A stretch of DNA of 18,133 nt from Citromicrobium sp. (GTDB taxonomy: Bacteria; Pseudomonadota; Alphaproteobacteria; Sphingomonadales; Sphingomonadaceae), in assembly GCA_003248395.1 (NCBI GenBank), contig QFNA01000042.1, forward strand, positions 1 to 18,133, written 5' to 3'. The notes beneath the pieces were generated by a model that was given only the letters and a program-made list of their open reading frames with translations, did no database searches and was not told the origin of the DNA. Shown piece after piece: positions 7,598-15,428 of this stretch (positions within the stretch are counted from its first letter, which is position 1; each line of letters opens with the position of its first letter). The translations under genes and the position numbers were made by a program.

Positions 7598-8629
7598 ATG
7601 GCTGCCGATATTCACCCGTTCCTGCCCGACGACCGTCCGGATGACGATGCGCCGCCGGTAGACCTTCACGGCGAACGCAGCGTCTATCTCGACGCTTATC
7701 TCATGCCATTCGCCGAATGGCTGGAGCGGGACACGGTCACCGAAATCCTCGTCAATCGACCCGGGGAAGTGTGGATCGAAGATGCGGCCGCAGGCGGCAT
7801 GCACAAGATTGTGCGACCGGATATCGACGACCGCCTGATCCAGCGTCTTGCCGAACAAGTGGCGCGAGTGAGCCATCAGGGCATCAATCGCGAACATCCG
7901 CTGCTCGGTGCGACCTTGCCCGACGGGGCGCGTATTCAATTCTGCGGCCCACCGGCCGCACGCAGGCACTGGGCGATGGCCATTCGCCGTCATCGCCGGC
8001 TCGATCTCCCTCTCGATGCCTACGACACGGGCCCGCTTGCCCAGCCGCAGCAGGCGGCGCTTCCCGATCCTCAGGTCGAGCCCGTGGCGTTCCTGCGCGA
8101 GGCGATCCGCCAGCGCCGCACCATTCTCGTTTCGGGCGGCACGAGCACCGGCAAGACGACGTTTCTGAATGCCATGCTGGGCGAAATCCCCAAGGATCAG
8201 CGCGTCGTGCTCGTCGAGGACACGCCCGAGCTCAAGCTGCCGGGTGCGAACGGCGTCGGCCTCGTCGCGGTAAAGGGCGAACTCGGTGAGGCCAAGGTGA
8301 CGGCCAACGAACTGTTGCAGGCTGCCTTGCGGCTCAGGCCCGACCGCATCGTGCTCGGCGAATTGCGCGGCGCAGAAAGCGTGAGCTTTCTGCGGGCGAT
8401 CAACACGGGCCATCCGGGAAGTTTTTCGACAATCCACGCGAACTCGCTCCGCGGTGCGCTCGAACAGCTCTCGCTGATGGTGATGCAGACCGGCATCGGC
8501 CTCACCCGGACCGATACTATTGCCTATGCTGCAAATGTGATCGACGTGGTCGTGCAGTTGAGCCGTGATCCGGACGGCAAACGGGGCATAGCGCATATCG
8601 CGCAGAGCCAGGACCTTCTCGACATTTGA
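7598..8629 (+). CDS. virB11: VirB11-family traffic ATPase
   Basis: A 343-residue hexameric secretion ATPase of the VirB11/GspE superfamily. The Walker A GGTSTGKT is at residues 180-187, followed by the Asp box region VVLVEDTPEL, the Walker B-like RIVLGELRGAE and the His box GHPGSFSTIHANS. The N-terminal domain carries EILVNRPGEVWIE, typical of the family. It lies 18 bases after virB10 with AAGGCG upstream of the ATG. It closes the operon: a small hairpin follows the stop. VirB11 works at the inner membrane with VirB4 in pilus biogenesis and substrate transfer. Confidence 0.97.
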   Translation: MAADIHPFLPDDRPDDDAPPVDLHGERSVYLDAYLMPFAEWLERDTVTEILVNRPGEVWIEDAAAGGMHKIVRPDIDDRLIQRLAEQVARVSHQGINREHPLLGATLPDGARIQFCGPPAARRHWAMAIRRHRRLDLPLDAYDTGPLAQPQQAALPDPQVEPVAFLREAIRQRRTILVSGGTSTGKTTFLNAMLGEIPKDQRVVLVEDTPELKLPGANGVGLVAVKGELGEAKVTANELLQAALRLRPDRIVLGELRGAESVSFLRAINTGHPGSFSTIHANSLRGALEQLSLMVMQTGIGLTRTDTIAYAANVIDVVVQLSRDPDGKRGIAHIAQSQDLLDI

Positions 8630-8635
8630 GCAATT

Positions 8636-8661
8636 CCGTCGATACATGCGACGGTTAAATT
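8636..8661 (+). terminator. Possible weak terminator after virB11
   Basis: CCGTCG (8636-8641) and CGACGG (8649-8654) form a 6-bp stem with a 7-base loop, followed by TTAAATT. It begins 7 bases after the virB11 stop. The stem is short and the T-tract interrupted, so it may only partly stop transcription. Confidence 0.4.
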
Positions 8662-8681
8662 GGTCCTGAATCGAAACGCTT

Positions 8682-8698
8682 ACGCAATAATAATGCGT
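8682..8698. promoter_or_regulatory. Inverted repeat upstream of the TonB receptor
   Basis: ACGCA (8682-8686) and TGCGT (8694-8698) flank an AT-only 7-base spacer, about 80 bases before the receptor ATG. The surrounding 8630-8777 stretch is clearly more AT-rich than the genes. This looks like a regulator site, but the regulator is unknown. No convincing sigma-70 promoter pair was found; a TG-extended GATAGC at 8724-8729 is the best -10 candidate. Confidence 0.35.
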
Positions 8699-8777
8699 GA
8701 AACTTGTTTACTGGACAATCTGTGATAGCTTTCCCGACCTAGGCCGCCATTAGAGATGGCCAGGAAAGAGGAGAGGG

Positions 8778-11708
8778 ATGATGAGGATCAGGGCTTTCCT
8801 GATGGCCGGCATTTGCGCCGGAGCGATTGCTGTACCAGCCTACGCTCAGGATGCTGCGGATGATCGCGACAACGCGCTCGCCGGCGAGGGGTCCGAACGC
8901 AGCGCCCCGGTGATCATCGTGACGGCGCAACGCCAGGCGCAGAGCCTGCAGGAAGTCCCGATTGCGGTCAGCGCGTTCGACAGCGAAGCGCTCGAGGCGC
9001 AGCAGATCGAGAACGCGGCAGATCTGCAACTGACCCTGCCCAACGTCTCCTTCACAAAGTCGAATTTCACCAGTTCCAGTTTCACCATTCGCGGGATCGG
9101 CGACTTGTGCGTGGGCGTCACCTGCGACAGTGCGACAGCGATTCACGTGAACGGTTCGCCCTTGTTCGGGACACGGTTGTTCGAAACCGAATATTTCGAT
9201 CTCGAACGGGTCGAGGTCCTGCGTGGCCCGCAGGGGACGCTATTCGGCCGCAATGCAACCTCGGGTGTGGTAAACGTGGTGACGGCGAAACCGGACATGA
9301 CCGGTTTCGGTGCCTCGGCAGAATTCGAATATGGTAATTTCAACAGCCTCAAGGGCAGGGCGATGGTCAACGTTCCTGTCGGCGATACCATCGGTATGCG
9401 CGTCGCGGGCTATTACCTGAAGCGCGACGGATACACCGAGAATCTCTATGACGGCAGCGATATCGACGGTCGTGAAATGTATGCCATCCGCGGGTCTCTC
9501 CGCTTCGAGCCCAGCGAGTCGACTACCCTCGATCTGATGGGTTACTATTTTCGCGAAGACGACAACCGGATGCGGATCCAGAAGCAACTGTGTCAGCGCG
9601 ATCCGACAGGGGTGCTCGGGTGCCTCGCCAACCGGCTCGATTTCGACAGCACGAACGCGGATTCGACGCTTCCTTCGGTACTCGCTTCTCGCGAGCTTTT
9701 CACCATTCAGGGAATTCCCGCCGCGCTGGCATTGGGCAGTGTCTATGCGACCGACGGCGACGGTTACGCAAATTTCGATGAGCCGGCCGATTACCGCAAG
9801 GTCAGCACCGCGTTCACGCCCGAATATTTCTCCGACGAGTTACAGGTCCAGGCGCACCTCAACCAGGACTTCGGCGCGATGAACCTGTCGCTGACCGGAC
9901 TTTATCAGGAAACTTCGGTCGATTCGAGGCAGGATTACAATCTCGGCGTCCTGGACCGTAGCGGACTGGCGGTTGCCCTCAATACGCTTGCGGCATTCGC
10001 CACGAACGATCTCGTCTTCCCGGGATCGTCTGCCTATTTCAGTCCGATCTATTCCGCGCTGACGCCCGAAGGACCGAATGGCCCGCTGTGCGCATCGAGC
10101 AACAGGATGGGAGGGCAGGGCGTCTACGAAGGCAACGCCATGTGCAGCAGCGTGCCGCTGACGTTCGACCGTTCCAATCAGGAACAGACGGCATGGTCTG
10201 CCGAAGCCATTCTGAGCAGCGACTTCGATGGCGCGTTCAACTTCCTGCTCGGCGCGATTTATGCCGAGACCGAAATTTCGGAGAACAGCTACTACGTCAA
10301 TGCTTTCGGCCTCGATTACGCATCGGGCATCCTCGGCACATTCAGCGCGCTATCGGGCCAGCTCCCGCCCGCATATCTTGCGACCTCGATGTATCGCAAC
10401 AACACCGCCGACTACAAACTGGAAAGCTTTGGCATTTTCGGCGAGGTCTATTTCGACCTGACTGACAGGCTGAAATTCACCGGCGGTCTGCGCTACAACA
10501 ACGACAGCAAGGCGGTGTCCGGACGGACCACATTCGCCAGCTTCCTCAACCCGTTCAGCAATGATGGCGACCCCTTCGATTCGCCCTACGTCGGCAGCTT
10601 CGATGCCGATCCGGGCCTCGACGGAAACCAGATTTTGCAACAGCGCGAGGTCAGTTTCGACGAAATCACCGGGCGCGCGGTACTGGATTACGAGCTGTCG
10701 CCCGACAGCACGCTCTATGTCTCCTATTCGCGCGGCTACAAGTCCGGCGGGATCAATCCCCCGCTTTCGCCGATCTTCGACGTGAACGAAAGTTTCGAGC
10801 CCGAACAGATCGACGCATTCGAAATCGGTTCGAAGAACACCTTCCTCGATGGCACTCTGCAAGCCAACCTCACCGCCTTCTACTACAAGTACAAGGATCT
10901 GCAGCTCAGCCGGATTGTCGCGCGGACATCGGTCAACGACACGATCGACGCGAATATCTGGGGGGTCGAGTTCGAAACAATCCTTCGTCCCAGCTATAAC
11001 GTGCTGGTCAACATGAACCTCAGTTACCTCGATGCGAAGGTTGCGGGCGACCAGTTCTTTTCCAACCCGCGCGATCCCGGCGGCGGCGATCCGAATGCCG
11101 TGATCATCAAGGACCTCAGCAATGGCTCGCTTTGCGCCGTGACGGGCGCAGGCGCGAATGCCTTCGTCACGGCGGTCAACACCAGTCCGGCCCTCAATTT
11201 ACAGGCACCGACCGCATTTCCCGCCGATAGCGGAATCGCATCGACCGGCGCGTTCTCGATCTGCTCCGCGCTGGCACAGCAGGCGGCGGCAATCGGCAGC
11301 CTCTTCGGTGGCGTCGAAGTCCTGAGCCCCGGGGTGGAGGTCAATCTCAAGGGCAATCGCTTGCCGCAGGCTCCGGAAATGAAGGCATCCTTCGGCATCC
11401 AGTACACCGCCGATTTCGCCAATGGCATGACCCTGGTCCCGCGGGCCGACATCGCCCTTACCGGAGAGCAATATGGCAATGTCTTCAACGGCCGGGTGAA
11501 CCGGATCGAGCCGTTTGTTCAGGCCAATGCGCAGATTCAGCTGAACAGTGCCGACGAACGCTGGTTTGTCCGCGGATTCGTGCAGAACATCTTCGATTCG
11601 GATTCGGTGACCGGGCTTTACCTGACGGACGCGTCCTCGGGGAACTTCACCAATGTCTTTACGCTCGATCCGCGCCGCTATGGCGTCGCGGTCGGTGCGA
11701 AGTTCTGA
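8778..11708 (+). CDS. TonB-dependent outer-membrane receptor
   Basis: A 976-residue receptor that should import a scarce ligand across the outer membrane using TonB energy. The signal peptide ends AYA at about residue 23. A TonB-box-like VIIVTAQR lies at about 44-51. The plug domain follows, with LEVLRGPQG-type text (LERVEVLRGPQGTLFGRNA) and SGVVNVVTAKP. The rest is a 22-strand-type beta barrel ending in Phe (YGVAVGAKF). Unusual cysteine pairs sit in the plug (C111 and C116, in DLCVGVTCD) and in likely surface loops. Two adjacent ATGs (8778, 8781) follow a purine-rich ribosome site. It resembles the large sphingomonad receptor families whose substrates are mostly unknown. It is not obviously part of the T4SS operon, being separated by 148 bases. 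No substrate can be named. Confidence 0.95.
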   Translation: MMRIRAFLMAGICAGAIAVPAYAQDAADDRDNALAGEGSERSAPVIIVTAQRQAQSLQEVPIAVSAFDSEALEAQQIENAADLQLTLPNVSFTKSNFTSSSFTIRGIGDLCVGVTCDSATAIHVNGSPLFGTRLFETEYFDLERVEVLRGPQGTLFGRNATSGVVNVVTAKPDMTGFGASAEFEYGNFNSLKGRAMVNVPVGDTIGMRVAGYYLKRDGYTENLYDGSDIDGREMYAIRGSLRFEPSESTTLDLMGYYFREDDNRMRIQKQLCQRDPTGVLGCLANRLDFDSTNADSTLPSVLASRELFTIQGIPAALALGSVYATDGDGYANFDEPADYRKVSTAFTPEYFSDELQVQAHLNQDFGAMNLSLTGLYQETSVDSRQDYNLGVLDRSGLAVALNTLAAFATNDLVFPGSSAYFSPIYSALTPEGPNGPLCASSNRMGGQGVYEGNAMCSSVPLTFDRSNQEQTAWSAEAILSSDFDGAFNFLLGAIYAETEISENSYYVNAFGLDYASGILGTFSALSGQLPPAYLATSMYRNNTADYKLESFGIFGEVYFDLTDRLKFTGGLRYNNDSKAVSGRTTFASFLNPFSNDGDPFDSPYVGSFDADPGLDGNQILQQREVSFDEITGRAVLDYELSPDSTLYVSYSRGYKSGGINPPLSPIFDVNESFEPEQIDAFEIGSKNTFLDGTLQANLTAFYYKYKDLQLSRIVARTSVNDTIDANIWGVEFETILRPSYNVLVNMNLSYLDAKVAGDQFFSNPRDPGGGDPNAVIIKDLSNGSLCAVTGAGANAFVTAVNTSPALNLQAPTAFPADSGIASTGAFSICSALAQQAAAIGSLFGGVEVLSPGVEVNLKGNRLPQAPEMKASFGIQYTADFANGMTLVPRADIALTGEQYGNVFNGRVNRIEPFVQANAQIQLNSADERWFVRGFVQNIFDSDSVTGLYLTDASSGNFTNVFTLDPRRYGVAVGAKF

Positions 11709-11730
11709 CCGGCCCGGAAATCGGATAACG

Positions 11731-12444
11731 TCATTCGACATTCCTCGTGCTGGCGAACGGAGAGAAGTTTGTTTCGGTGTCGAATATCTCGACCCCCTCG
11801 GATCGCTTGAGCCGGGCCACGACCACGTATGTCACGGGCGTCAGCACCACCTCCCACGCGACTTTTAGCGCCCAGTTGACGGCCATCACCATCAGGACGT
11901 CCTGCGTGTCCCAAATGCCGAGAAAGGCGATGGGGTAGAACAATGCACTGTCGACCGCCTGCCCGAAGACTGTCGAACCGATCGTTCGGCTCCAGAGCGC
12001 CCTGCCGCCGCTCCAGACTTTCATGCGTGCCAGCACATAGGAGTTCACGAATTCGCCCGCCCAGAAAGCAATGATCGAGGCGAATACGATCCGCGGCACC
12101 TGTCCGAAGACGCTTTCGTAGGCAGCCTGACCATCCCATGTGGCGGCAGGCGGCATCGCCACCACGACCCAGCTCATGGCCGCCATGAATATCAGCGCGA
12201 CGAAGCCGACCCATATGGCGCGGCGTGCTCTGGCATAGCCATAGACTTCGGTCAGCACGTCGCCGATGACGTAGCTGACGGGGAAGAACAGGATTCCCGC
12301 ACCGAAGGTAAAGCCCGCGACGGTTGAAAGCTTGGCTGCACCGATGATGTTGGACAGCAGCAAGACCGCGACGAAGGCGGCCATCACGACGTCGTAATGA
12401 CGAAAGTGTCGCGCAGGTTCGGCACTCGGATCGCGGTTATCCAT
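11731..12444 (-). CDS. yhhQ: Queuosine precursor transporter, YhhQ family
   Basis: A 237-residue integral membrane protein with about six hydrophobic helices. Family-typical stretches include LLLSNIIGAAKL near helix 1, FFPVSYVIGDVLTEVYGY at about residues 53-70, and GSTVFGQAVDSALFYPIAF in the C-terminal half. YhhQ-family proteins import queuosine precursors for tRNA wobble modification, so it should sit in the inner membrane. The gene converges on the TonB receptor with 22 bases between the stop codons and no clear terminator there. It is divergent from the tRNA gene. AGGCGAAGG lies directly before the ATG at 12444. Confidence 0.92.
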   Translation of the reverse strand: MDNRDPSAEPARHFRHYDVVMAAFVAVLLLSNIIGAAKLSTVAGFTFGAGILFFPVSYVIGDVLTEVYGYARARRAIWVGFVALIFMAAMSWVVVAMPPAATWDGQAAYESVFGQVPRIVFASIIAFWAGEFVNSYVLARMKVWSGGRALWSRTIGSTVFGQAVDSALFYPIAFLGIWDTQDVLMVMAVNWALKVAWEVVLTPVTYVVVARLKRSEGVEIFDTETNFSPFASTRNVE

Positions 12445-12464
12445 CCTTCGCCTGCTATCTCTGT

Positions 12465-12492
12465 TTGGCGAGACACGAAAGCCGCGTTATGG
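12465..12492 (+). promoter_or_regulatory. Putative promoter for tRNA-Arg
   Basis: TTGGCG (12465-12470), a 16-base spacer and TTATGG (12487-12492) place a start at about 12499, six bases before the mature tRNA 5' end. The fit is moderate but the position is right for a tRNA promoter. Confidence 0.4.
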
Positions 12493-12504
12493 CGCTTGCG
12501 GTGC

Positions 12505-12581
12505 GCGCCCGTAGCTCATCTGGATAGAGCGCGAGACTTCTAATCTTGAGGCAGCAGGTTCGAGTCCTGCCGGGCGCGCCA
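12505..12581 (+). tRNA. tRNA-Arg (anticodon UCU), CCA encoded
   Basis: A complete cloverleaf was folded by hand. The acceptor stem is GCGCCCG (12505-12511) with CGGGCGC (12571-12577), discriminator G and encoded CCA (12579-12581). The D stem is GCTC/GAGC. The anticodon stem is CGAGA/TCTTG, with one G-U pair, around the loop CTTCTAA. The anticodon TCT is at 12539-12541. The T arm is GCAGG-TTCGAGT-CCTGC. It decodes AGA and AGG, which are rare codons in a GC-rich genome. It converges on the Nudix gene, whose stop is 15 bases away. No attachment-site duplication or integrase was seen next to it. Confidence 0.97.
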
Positions 12582-12595
12582 CCTTGTTCCGGACC

Positions 12596-13387
12596 CTATC
12601 CGCGCGATACCCTATCGAGCAATTCCCCGGTCACCGGGTATCCCAGATCCTCGGCGATCTGCAGCCAGCGTTGTCCGTCGCGTTCGCCGATGCTCGGCGA
12701 GATCGTCCGGACGGGGATCGCTTCGGCCTGGGCCCTGGCCTCTTCATGGCTGCCGAAAAGCGCTAACCTTTCCAGATTGCGCGCGGTGGGAAAAATGATC
12801 TTGATCTCTCCGCGCTGCGCCGCGTCGAGCGCATCCTGCGCCGTCGTCCAGAAGAGATGCGTGTTTTCCGACAGGTCTGCCTCGATCTCCACGGCGCCCG
12901 TGCCGAGGTCGGCAAGATAGAAGCGGGTGTCGTAGACGCGCGGGATGCGCTCGTTCTTCGGGTACCAGCGGGCAAACGGCGTCAGCTGGTCAAGATCGAG
13001 TTTCCACCCGTAATGGTCGAGAACCGCGGCCAGCTCTCCGGTCTGCTGCAGGTATTCGCGCGCCGCGCGCGCCTTTGCAGCATCGATCTTCCCAGTCAGG
13101 CCGATGGCCAGTCCGGTCTCTTCGAGCGTCTCGCGGACAGCGGCTATCCGGTGCGCCGTCTCTTCGGTGTCGAGCGGACCGCCGATCGCCGCGCCGAGTT
13201 CGAAATCCGCCGGATCGACGCGCCCGCCCGGAAAAACTGCCATGCCGCCGGCGAATACCATCTCGCGAGAGCGGATGGTCATCAGGATTTCGGGGGCACC
13301 GCCATCTTTCCCGTGCCGAAAGATCACCACCGTTGCGGCGGGGATGCCATCGGGGTGGCGCTGTTCGGCGGTTGGCGTCGTACTCAT
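12596..13387 (-). CDS. Nudix hydrolase, NUDT7/NUDT19-like (possible CoA-type substrate)
   Basis: A 263-residue Nudix-fold protein. FPGGR (residues 52-56) precedes the catalytic helix RETLEETGL (85-93), which holds the metal-binding glutamates. The spacing between the upstream glycine and RE does not match the standard Nudix signature exactly, as in the NUDT19-like branch, where this part is extended. The C-terminal half (FARWYPKNERIPRVYDTRFYL, then a helical region) resembles the same branch, whose eukaryotic members cleave CoA or its esters. The substrate here is a guess. It is the last gene of the minus-strand cluster, 35 bases after grxD, and would release a hydrolysed pyrophosphate product in the cytoplasm. 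Confidence 0.88.
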   Translation of the reverse strand: MSTTPTAEQRHPDGIPAATVVIFRHGKDGGAPEILMTIRSREMVFAGGMAVFPGGRVDPADFELGAAIGGPLDTEETAHRIAAVRETLEETGLAIGLTGKIDAAKARAAREYLQQTGELAAVLDHYGWKLDLDQLTPFARWYPKNERIPRVYDTRFYLADLGTGAVEIEADLSENTHLFWTTAQDALDAAQRGEIKIIFPTARNLERLALFGSHEEARAQAEAIPVRTISPSIGERDGQRWLQIAEDLGYPVTGELLDRVSRG

Positions 13388-13422
13388 CAGGCGGGTCTCA
13401 CATGCAGAGGCCCGGACAGGAC

Positions 13423-13758
13423 TTATTCCTGTTCCGCCTTCGCGACCTGCTTCTCATCCATCATGGTCTGAAGCTCGCCCGCTTCGAACATTTCCATCAT
13501 GATGTCGCTCCCGCCGACGAATTCGCCCTTCACGTAGAGCTGCGGAATTGTCGGCCAGTCGGAGAAGCTCTTGATGCCCTGGCGAATTTCCATGTCCTGC
13601 AGCACGTCGACGCTGTCATAGGCGACGCCGCAATGGTCGAGGATCGCAATGGCTCGGCTCGAAAAGCCGCATTGGGGAAAGAGCGGCGTACCCTTCATGA
13701 AAAGGACGACATCGTTCTTGCCGACGATGTCGGAAATGCGGGCGTTTACGTCTGACAT
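13423..13758 (-). CDS. grxD: Monothiol glutaredoxin, Grx4 family
   Basis: A 111-residue protein with the monothiol active site CGFS (Cys30), the cis-proline motif WPTIPQLYVKGEFVGG and the glutathione-binding GGSDI. It lacks the dithiol CPYC motif, so it should coordinate a glutathione-ligated [2Fe-2S] cluster and pass or sense Fe-S clusters in the cytoplasm rather than act as a general reductase. AAAGGCG lies about 9 bases before the ATG at 13758. It follows bolA at 37 bases, the classic pairing: BolA and CGFS glutaredoxins form heterodimers. Length and motifs are normal. Confidence 0.97.
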   Translation of the reverse strand: MSDVNARISDIVGKNDVVLFMKGTPLFPQCGFSSRAIAILDHCGVAYDSVDVLQDMEIRQGIKSFSDWPTIPQLYVKGEFVGGSDIMMEMFEAGELQTMMDEKQVAKAEQE

Positions 13759-13795
13759 GGGCTGGCGCCTTTGCTAACTCGAAATCTCTGCAGGC

Positions 13796-14029
13796 TCAGT
13801 TGGGAACTTCGGTGGTGAGTTGCAAGGCGTGCAGTTCGCCCCCCATCCTGTCACCCAATGCCTCGTAAACGAGTTTGTGCTGTGCGACGCGCGTTTTTCC
13901 GGCGAACTGCGGAGCGACCACGCGGGCGGCCCAGTGATCGTTGTCGCCGGCCAGGTCCCGCATTTCGACTTCGGCACCCGGCAGGGCAGCCGTGATCGCG
14001 GCGACGATATCTTCTGCGGCCATCGGCAT
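13796..14029 (-). CDS. bolA: BolA-family protein
   Basis: A 77-residue BolA domain covering the whole protein. The recognisable parts are the acidic early helix, DNDHWAARVV, AGKTRVAQHKLVYEAL with a conserved histidine, and the closing HALQLTTEVP. It starts at 14029, or at a second ATG two codons later, only 4 bases after the zeta-subunit stop, so translational coupling is likely. In other bacteria BolA partners a CGFS glutaredoxin in Fe-S cluster handling; the next gene is exactly such a protein. The alternative IbaG-type name cannot be excluded. Confidence 0.95.
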   Translation of the reverse strand: MPMAAEDIVAAITAALPGAEVEMRDLAGDNDHWAARVVAPQFAGKTRVAQHKLVYEALGDRMGGELHALQLTTEVPN

Positions 14030-14033
14030 CGGA

Positions 14034-14357
14034 TTAATTCTCGCTCATGAACTGGCGACGCGCTTCGACGGCGCATTCTTCCAGCTTCGCACGGATGTCC
14101 GCCTCGCTGACATCGCATTCGGCAGCGGTCAGGTCGCCTAGCAATTTGCGAATGACGTCCTCGTCACCGGCTTCTTCGAAATCGGCCTGGACGACTGCCT
14201 TCTTGTAGGCATCGGTTTCCTCCTGCGTCAGGTTCATCAGCCCTGCGGCCCATTCGCCGACCAGACGATTGCGGCGCGCTGCGATCCGGAACGCGGTGTC
14301 TTCGTCAAAGGCGTACTTTGCCTCTTCGCCCCGCCTGCGGTCGTTGAAATCGGTCAT
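14034..14357 (-). CDS. F1Fo-ATPase inhibitor zeta subunit (DUF1476)
   Basis: A 107-residue helical protein of the alphaproteobacterial zeta family, formerly DUF1476. It has the N-terminal pattern FNDRRRGEEAKYAFDED, ARRNRLVGEWAAGL, and the conserved FEEAGDEDVIRKL. In Paracoccus the zeta subunit blocks ATP hydrolysis by the F1 motor. The ATG at 14357 is preferred to the GTG directly before it because AAGGGG sits 6 bases upstream. It heads the group zeta-bolA-grxD-nudix behind a putative promoter. ATP synthase genes are not in the window. The family assignment is firm; inhibitory activity in this organism is inferred. Confidence 0.93.
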   Translation of the reverse strand: MTDFNDRRRGEEAKYAFDEDTAFRIAARRNRLVGEWAAGLMNLTQEETDAYKKAVVQADFEEAGDEDVIRKLLGDLTAAECDVSEADIRAKLEECAVEARRQFMSEN

Positions 14358-14383
14358 CACTGTCCCCTTGGGTTATCGTCGTC

Positions 14384-14412
14384 CGAATAGGGAGCGCGTT
14401 GCAGGACGGCAA
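14384..14412 (-). promoter_or_regulatory. Putative promoter for zeta-bolA-grxD-nudix
   Basis: Read on the minus strand, TTGCCG (14412-14407), a 17-base spacer and TATTCG (14389-14384) predict a start near 14377, about 20 bases before the zeta ATG. It lies in the 72-base gap after the quinone oxidoreductase gene, the largest gap in the minus-strand cluster before leuC. Confidence 0.35.
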
Positions 14413-14429
14413 GCCTTATGCCCGATGGG

Positions 14430-15428
14430 TCAGTCCATCGTCACGACCAGCTTGCCTATCGCACCGCGGTTTTCCAGCTTGGCGATCGCTTCGTGAGCGC
14501 GGTCGATCGGATAGGTTTCGCTGATCAGCGGATTGATCTTGCCCGCCTTCCACAGGTCGAACAATTCGGCGATATTGGAGTTGTTCTTTTCGGGCTCGCG
14601 CGCGGTGAAGGCGCCCCAGAACACGCCGCGGATATCGCAGCTTCTCAGCAGCGTCAGGTTGAGTGGCATCTTGGCGATGCCCGCCGGGAAACCGATCACC
14701 AGGAAGCGGCCCTCCCATGCGATCGAACGCAATGCCGGTTCGGAATAATCGCCGCCGACGATATCATACACGATATCTGCACCATTTGGACCGACAGCCT
14801 CCTTGAACGCCTGTGCCAGCGCCTTGGACTGATCCTTGTCGAAGGGTGCGCGCGGATAGATCACGACCTCGTCCGCACCGGCTTTCCTTGCCACTTCGCC
14901 CTTTTCCTCGGTCGAAACCGCGGCGACCACGCGGCAGCCATAGGCCTTTGCCAGTTCGACTGCGGAAAGTCCCACGCCGCCAGCCGCACCGAGCACGAGG
15001 ACGATTTCGCCCTCCTTGATGTCGCCGCGATCCTTCAGGCCGTGGATCGTCGTGCCGTAGGTCATCAGCAGAGCCGACGCCTGCACCAGGTCGATACCCT
15101 CGGGCACCTTGAACAGGCGTGCTGCAGAAACCGCGACTTTCTCTTGCAGGCCGCCATTGCCGACGCCGCAGATCACGCGATCACCAACCGCGAAGCCTTC
15201 AACGCCTTCGCCAAGCGCCTCGATCGTGCCCGAAATCTCGCCGCCCGGCGCGAAGGGGCGGGGCGGCTTGAACTGGTACATGTCACGGATGATCAGCGTA
15301 TCGGGAAAATTGATGGCGCAGGCGGCGACATCGATCAGCACTTCGCCCTTGCCGGGTGTCGGCGCCTCGATGTCCTCGACGACGAGTGTTTCAGGGCCGC
15401 CGGTCTCTTTCGACAGGACTGCTTTCAT
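14430..15428 (-). CDS. Zinc-independent NAD(P)H:quinone oxidoreductase (MDR family)
   Basis: A 332-residue medium-chain reductase of the QOR type. A GroES-like N-terminal part contains INFPDTLIIRDMYQ and PGGEISGTIEALGEGV. The Rossmann domain carries the nucleotide motif GAAGGVG (147-153). The catalytic and structural zinc cysteines of alcohol dehydrogenases are missing, as expected for QOR. Such enzymes reduce quinones, enones or acryloyl-type substrates with NADPH; the true substrate is unknown. Its ATG overlaps the leuD stop (ATGA at 15428-15425), so it should be translated from the leuCD message. No terminator was seen after it. Confidence 0.93.
   Translation of the reverse strand: MKAVLSKETGGPETLVVEDIEAPTPGKGEVLIDVAACAINFPDTLIIRDMYQFKPPRPFAPGGEISGTIEALGEGVEGFAVGDRVICGVGNGGLQEKVAVSAARLFKVPEGIDLVQASALLMTYGTTIHGLKDRGDIKEGEIVLVLGAAGGVGLSAVELAKAYGCRVVAAVSTEEKGEVARKAGADEVVIYPRAPFDKDQSKALAQAFKEAVGPNGADIVYDIVGGDYSEPALRSIAWEGRFLVIGFPAGIAKMPLNLTLLRSCDIRGVFWGAFTAREPEKNNSNIAELFDLWKAGKINPLISETYPIDRAHEAIAKLENRGAIGKLVVTMD

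Noticed and set aside
891..8629. T4SS as part of a conjugative plasmid or ICE
   Set aside because: No relaxase, coupling protein, replication, partition or integrase genes were seen, and flanking genes are housekeeping.
6272..8647. Long antisense open frame across virB10 and virB11
   Set aside because: It is a compositional shadow of two well-supported genes, with no domain or ribosome site.
12505..12581. tRNA-Arg as an integration site for the T4SS region
   Set aside because: No integrase and no repeat of the tRNA 3' end was noticed nearby, and the T4SS lies upstream of the tRNA behind unrelated genes.
11731..12581. Functional link between the queuosine-precursor transporter and the adjacent tRNA
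   Set aside because: Queuosine modifies tRNAs with GUN anticodons; this tRNA has UCU, so adjacency is probably chance.
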